Shown here in pieces: positions 63,689 through 64,000 of a stretch of 64,000 nucleotides of DNA (its first letter is position 1; each line of letters begins with the position of its first letter). The notes beneath the pieces are model-generated. The model was not told the origin of the DNA. It saw nothing but the letters and a program-made list of their open reading frames with translations, and searched no databases. Made by a program: the position numbers and the translations under genes. Source of the DNA: Synchiropus splendidus (Eukaryota; Chordata; Actinopteri; Syngnathiformes; Callionymidae); NCBI RefSeq assembly GCF_027744825.2, contig NC_071340.1:1247501-1311500 (forward strand), in the 5' to 3' direction.

Positions 63689-64000
63689 GCAAATACTATG
63701 CTTCAAGCAATGCTTTTATTTAAAACACATTTTCCACACAAACAGAAATTTCCTCCGGTCAGCCGACTGCCCCGGGAGAAGCTGCTGCCCGATGTCCACG
63801 CACGGAGCGCGACAAGCGCTGAGTTTCCTGCGATTAAATCCGTTCCTGCCCGGATGCGACAAGTCTCTGCCGTGACTGCGACGAGACCTCAGTCCTACCT
63901 GAAGTTTCCGTCGTCCAGATGAGCTGCTCCGCACCTCTTCAAGTCTCAAGCTTCTTCGCTTGGTGTGCCAGATTCGCGCATGTGACCGGTAAGAATTTAG
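63530..64000. other. Non-satellite flank, no gene recognised
   Basis: This part matches neither the satellite nor recognisable pol sequence. From about 63,590 it is richer in G, C and CpG than anything else in the window (for example 'cacggagcgcgacaagcgc'). It contains a 31-A homopolymer and a minus-strand AATAAA (63,715-63,720). It ends in 'accggtaagaa', which resembles a splice donor. Open frames on both strands here have no family features that I recognise. It could be the rest of a repeat, or a gene's first exon continuing to the right. Confidence 0.5.
63657..63687 (+). repeat. 31-bp poly(A) homopolymer
   Basis: An uninterrupted run of 31 A. No AATAAA lies in the usual 10-30 bp before it on the + strand, so it is not clearly a retrotransposed tail. 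It may be a microsatellite. Confidence 0.9.

Noticed and set aside
57572..63992. Shared 8-bp 'accggtaa' at 57,573 and 63,985, as possible target-site duplication or common splice site
   Set aside because: Too short to be meaningful in this length, too long for a gypsy target duplication, and the second copy lies about 450 bp past the probable LTR.

Overview
The window is eukaryotic and most likely comes from a teleost fish, near the edge of a large, probably centromeric or pericentromeric, satellite block. The inference rests on three things: a very long tandem satellite, a Ty3/gypsy element of the 'K02A2.6-like' kind common in fish genomes, and a piggyBac element of vertebrate PGBD type. No intact host gene was found.

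Positions 1-57,570 are one continuous head-to-tail array of a 188-bp satellite (about 306 monomers, all in one orientation). It enters from the left in mid-monomer, so its left end lies outside the window. The array is organised at several levels. Point variants recur at exact multiples of 188 bp: 2-, 3-, 6-, 7-, 10-, 12-, 14- and 26-mers. A 7-mer (1,316 bp) and a 14-mer (2,632 bp) period recur in separate places. A 26-mer (4,888 bp) is tandemly duplicated almost perfectly at 33,693-43,468. A 7.84-kb block is duplicated from about 42,495-50,335 into 50,336-57,450. The last 11 kb also contains an older, more divergent monomer subfamily. It lies at the array edge and, because of the 7.84-kb duplication, also as islands inside the array. 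Small ORF-like stretches in the satellite are frame coincidences and not genes.

At 57,571 the satellite stops abruptly and a degenerate Ty3/gypsy retrotransposon begins, on the + strand, only 55 bp before its gag start. No 5' LTR is present. The element then reads gag (CCHC knuckles), aspartic protease (DTG), reverse transcriptase (YLDD), RNase H and integrase (D,D35E plus a GPY/F-type motif). A polypurine tract and a probable short 3' LTR with AATAAA follow. Frameshifts and stop codons occur throughout, so it is dead. No env gene is present.

A 1,625-bp piggyBac element (59,628-61,252) lies within the RT/RNase H region, in the opposite orientation. It has 13-bp perfect terminal inverted repeats, a TTAA target-site duplication (one copy now TGAA) and a truncated, frameshifted transposase pseudogene.

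The last ~470 bp (63,530-64,000) is non-satellite, GC- and CpG-richer flanking sequence with a 31-A homopolymer and no recognisable gene.

I found no evidence of a new functional gene system. The notable content is the structural record of satellite amplification, the old-monomer islands, the array/retroelement junction and the nested transposons.
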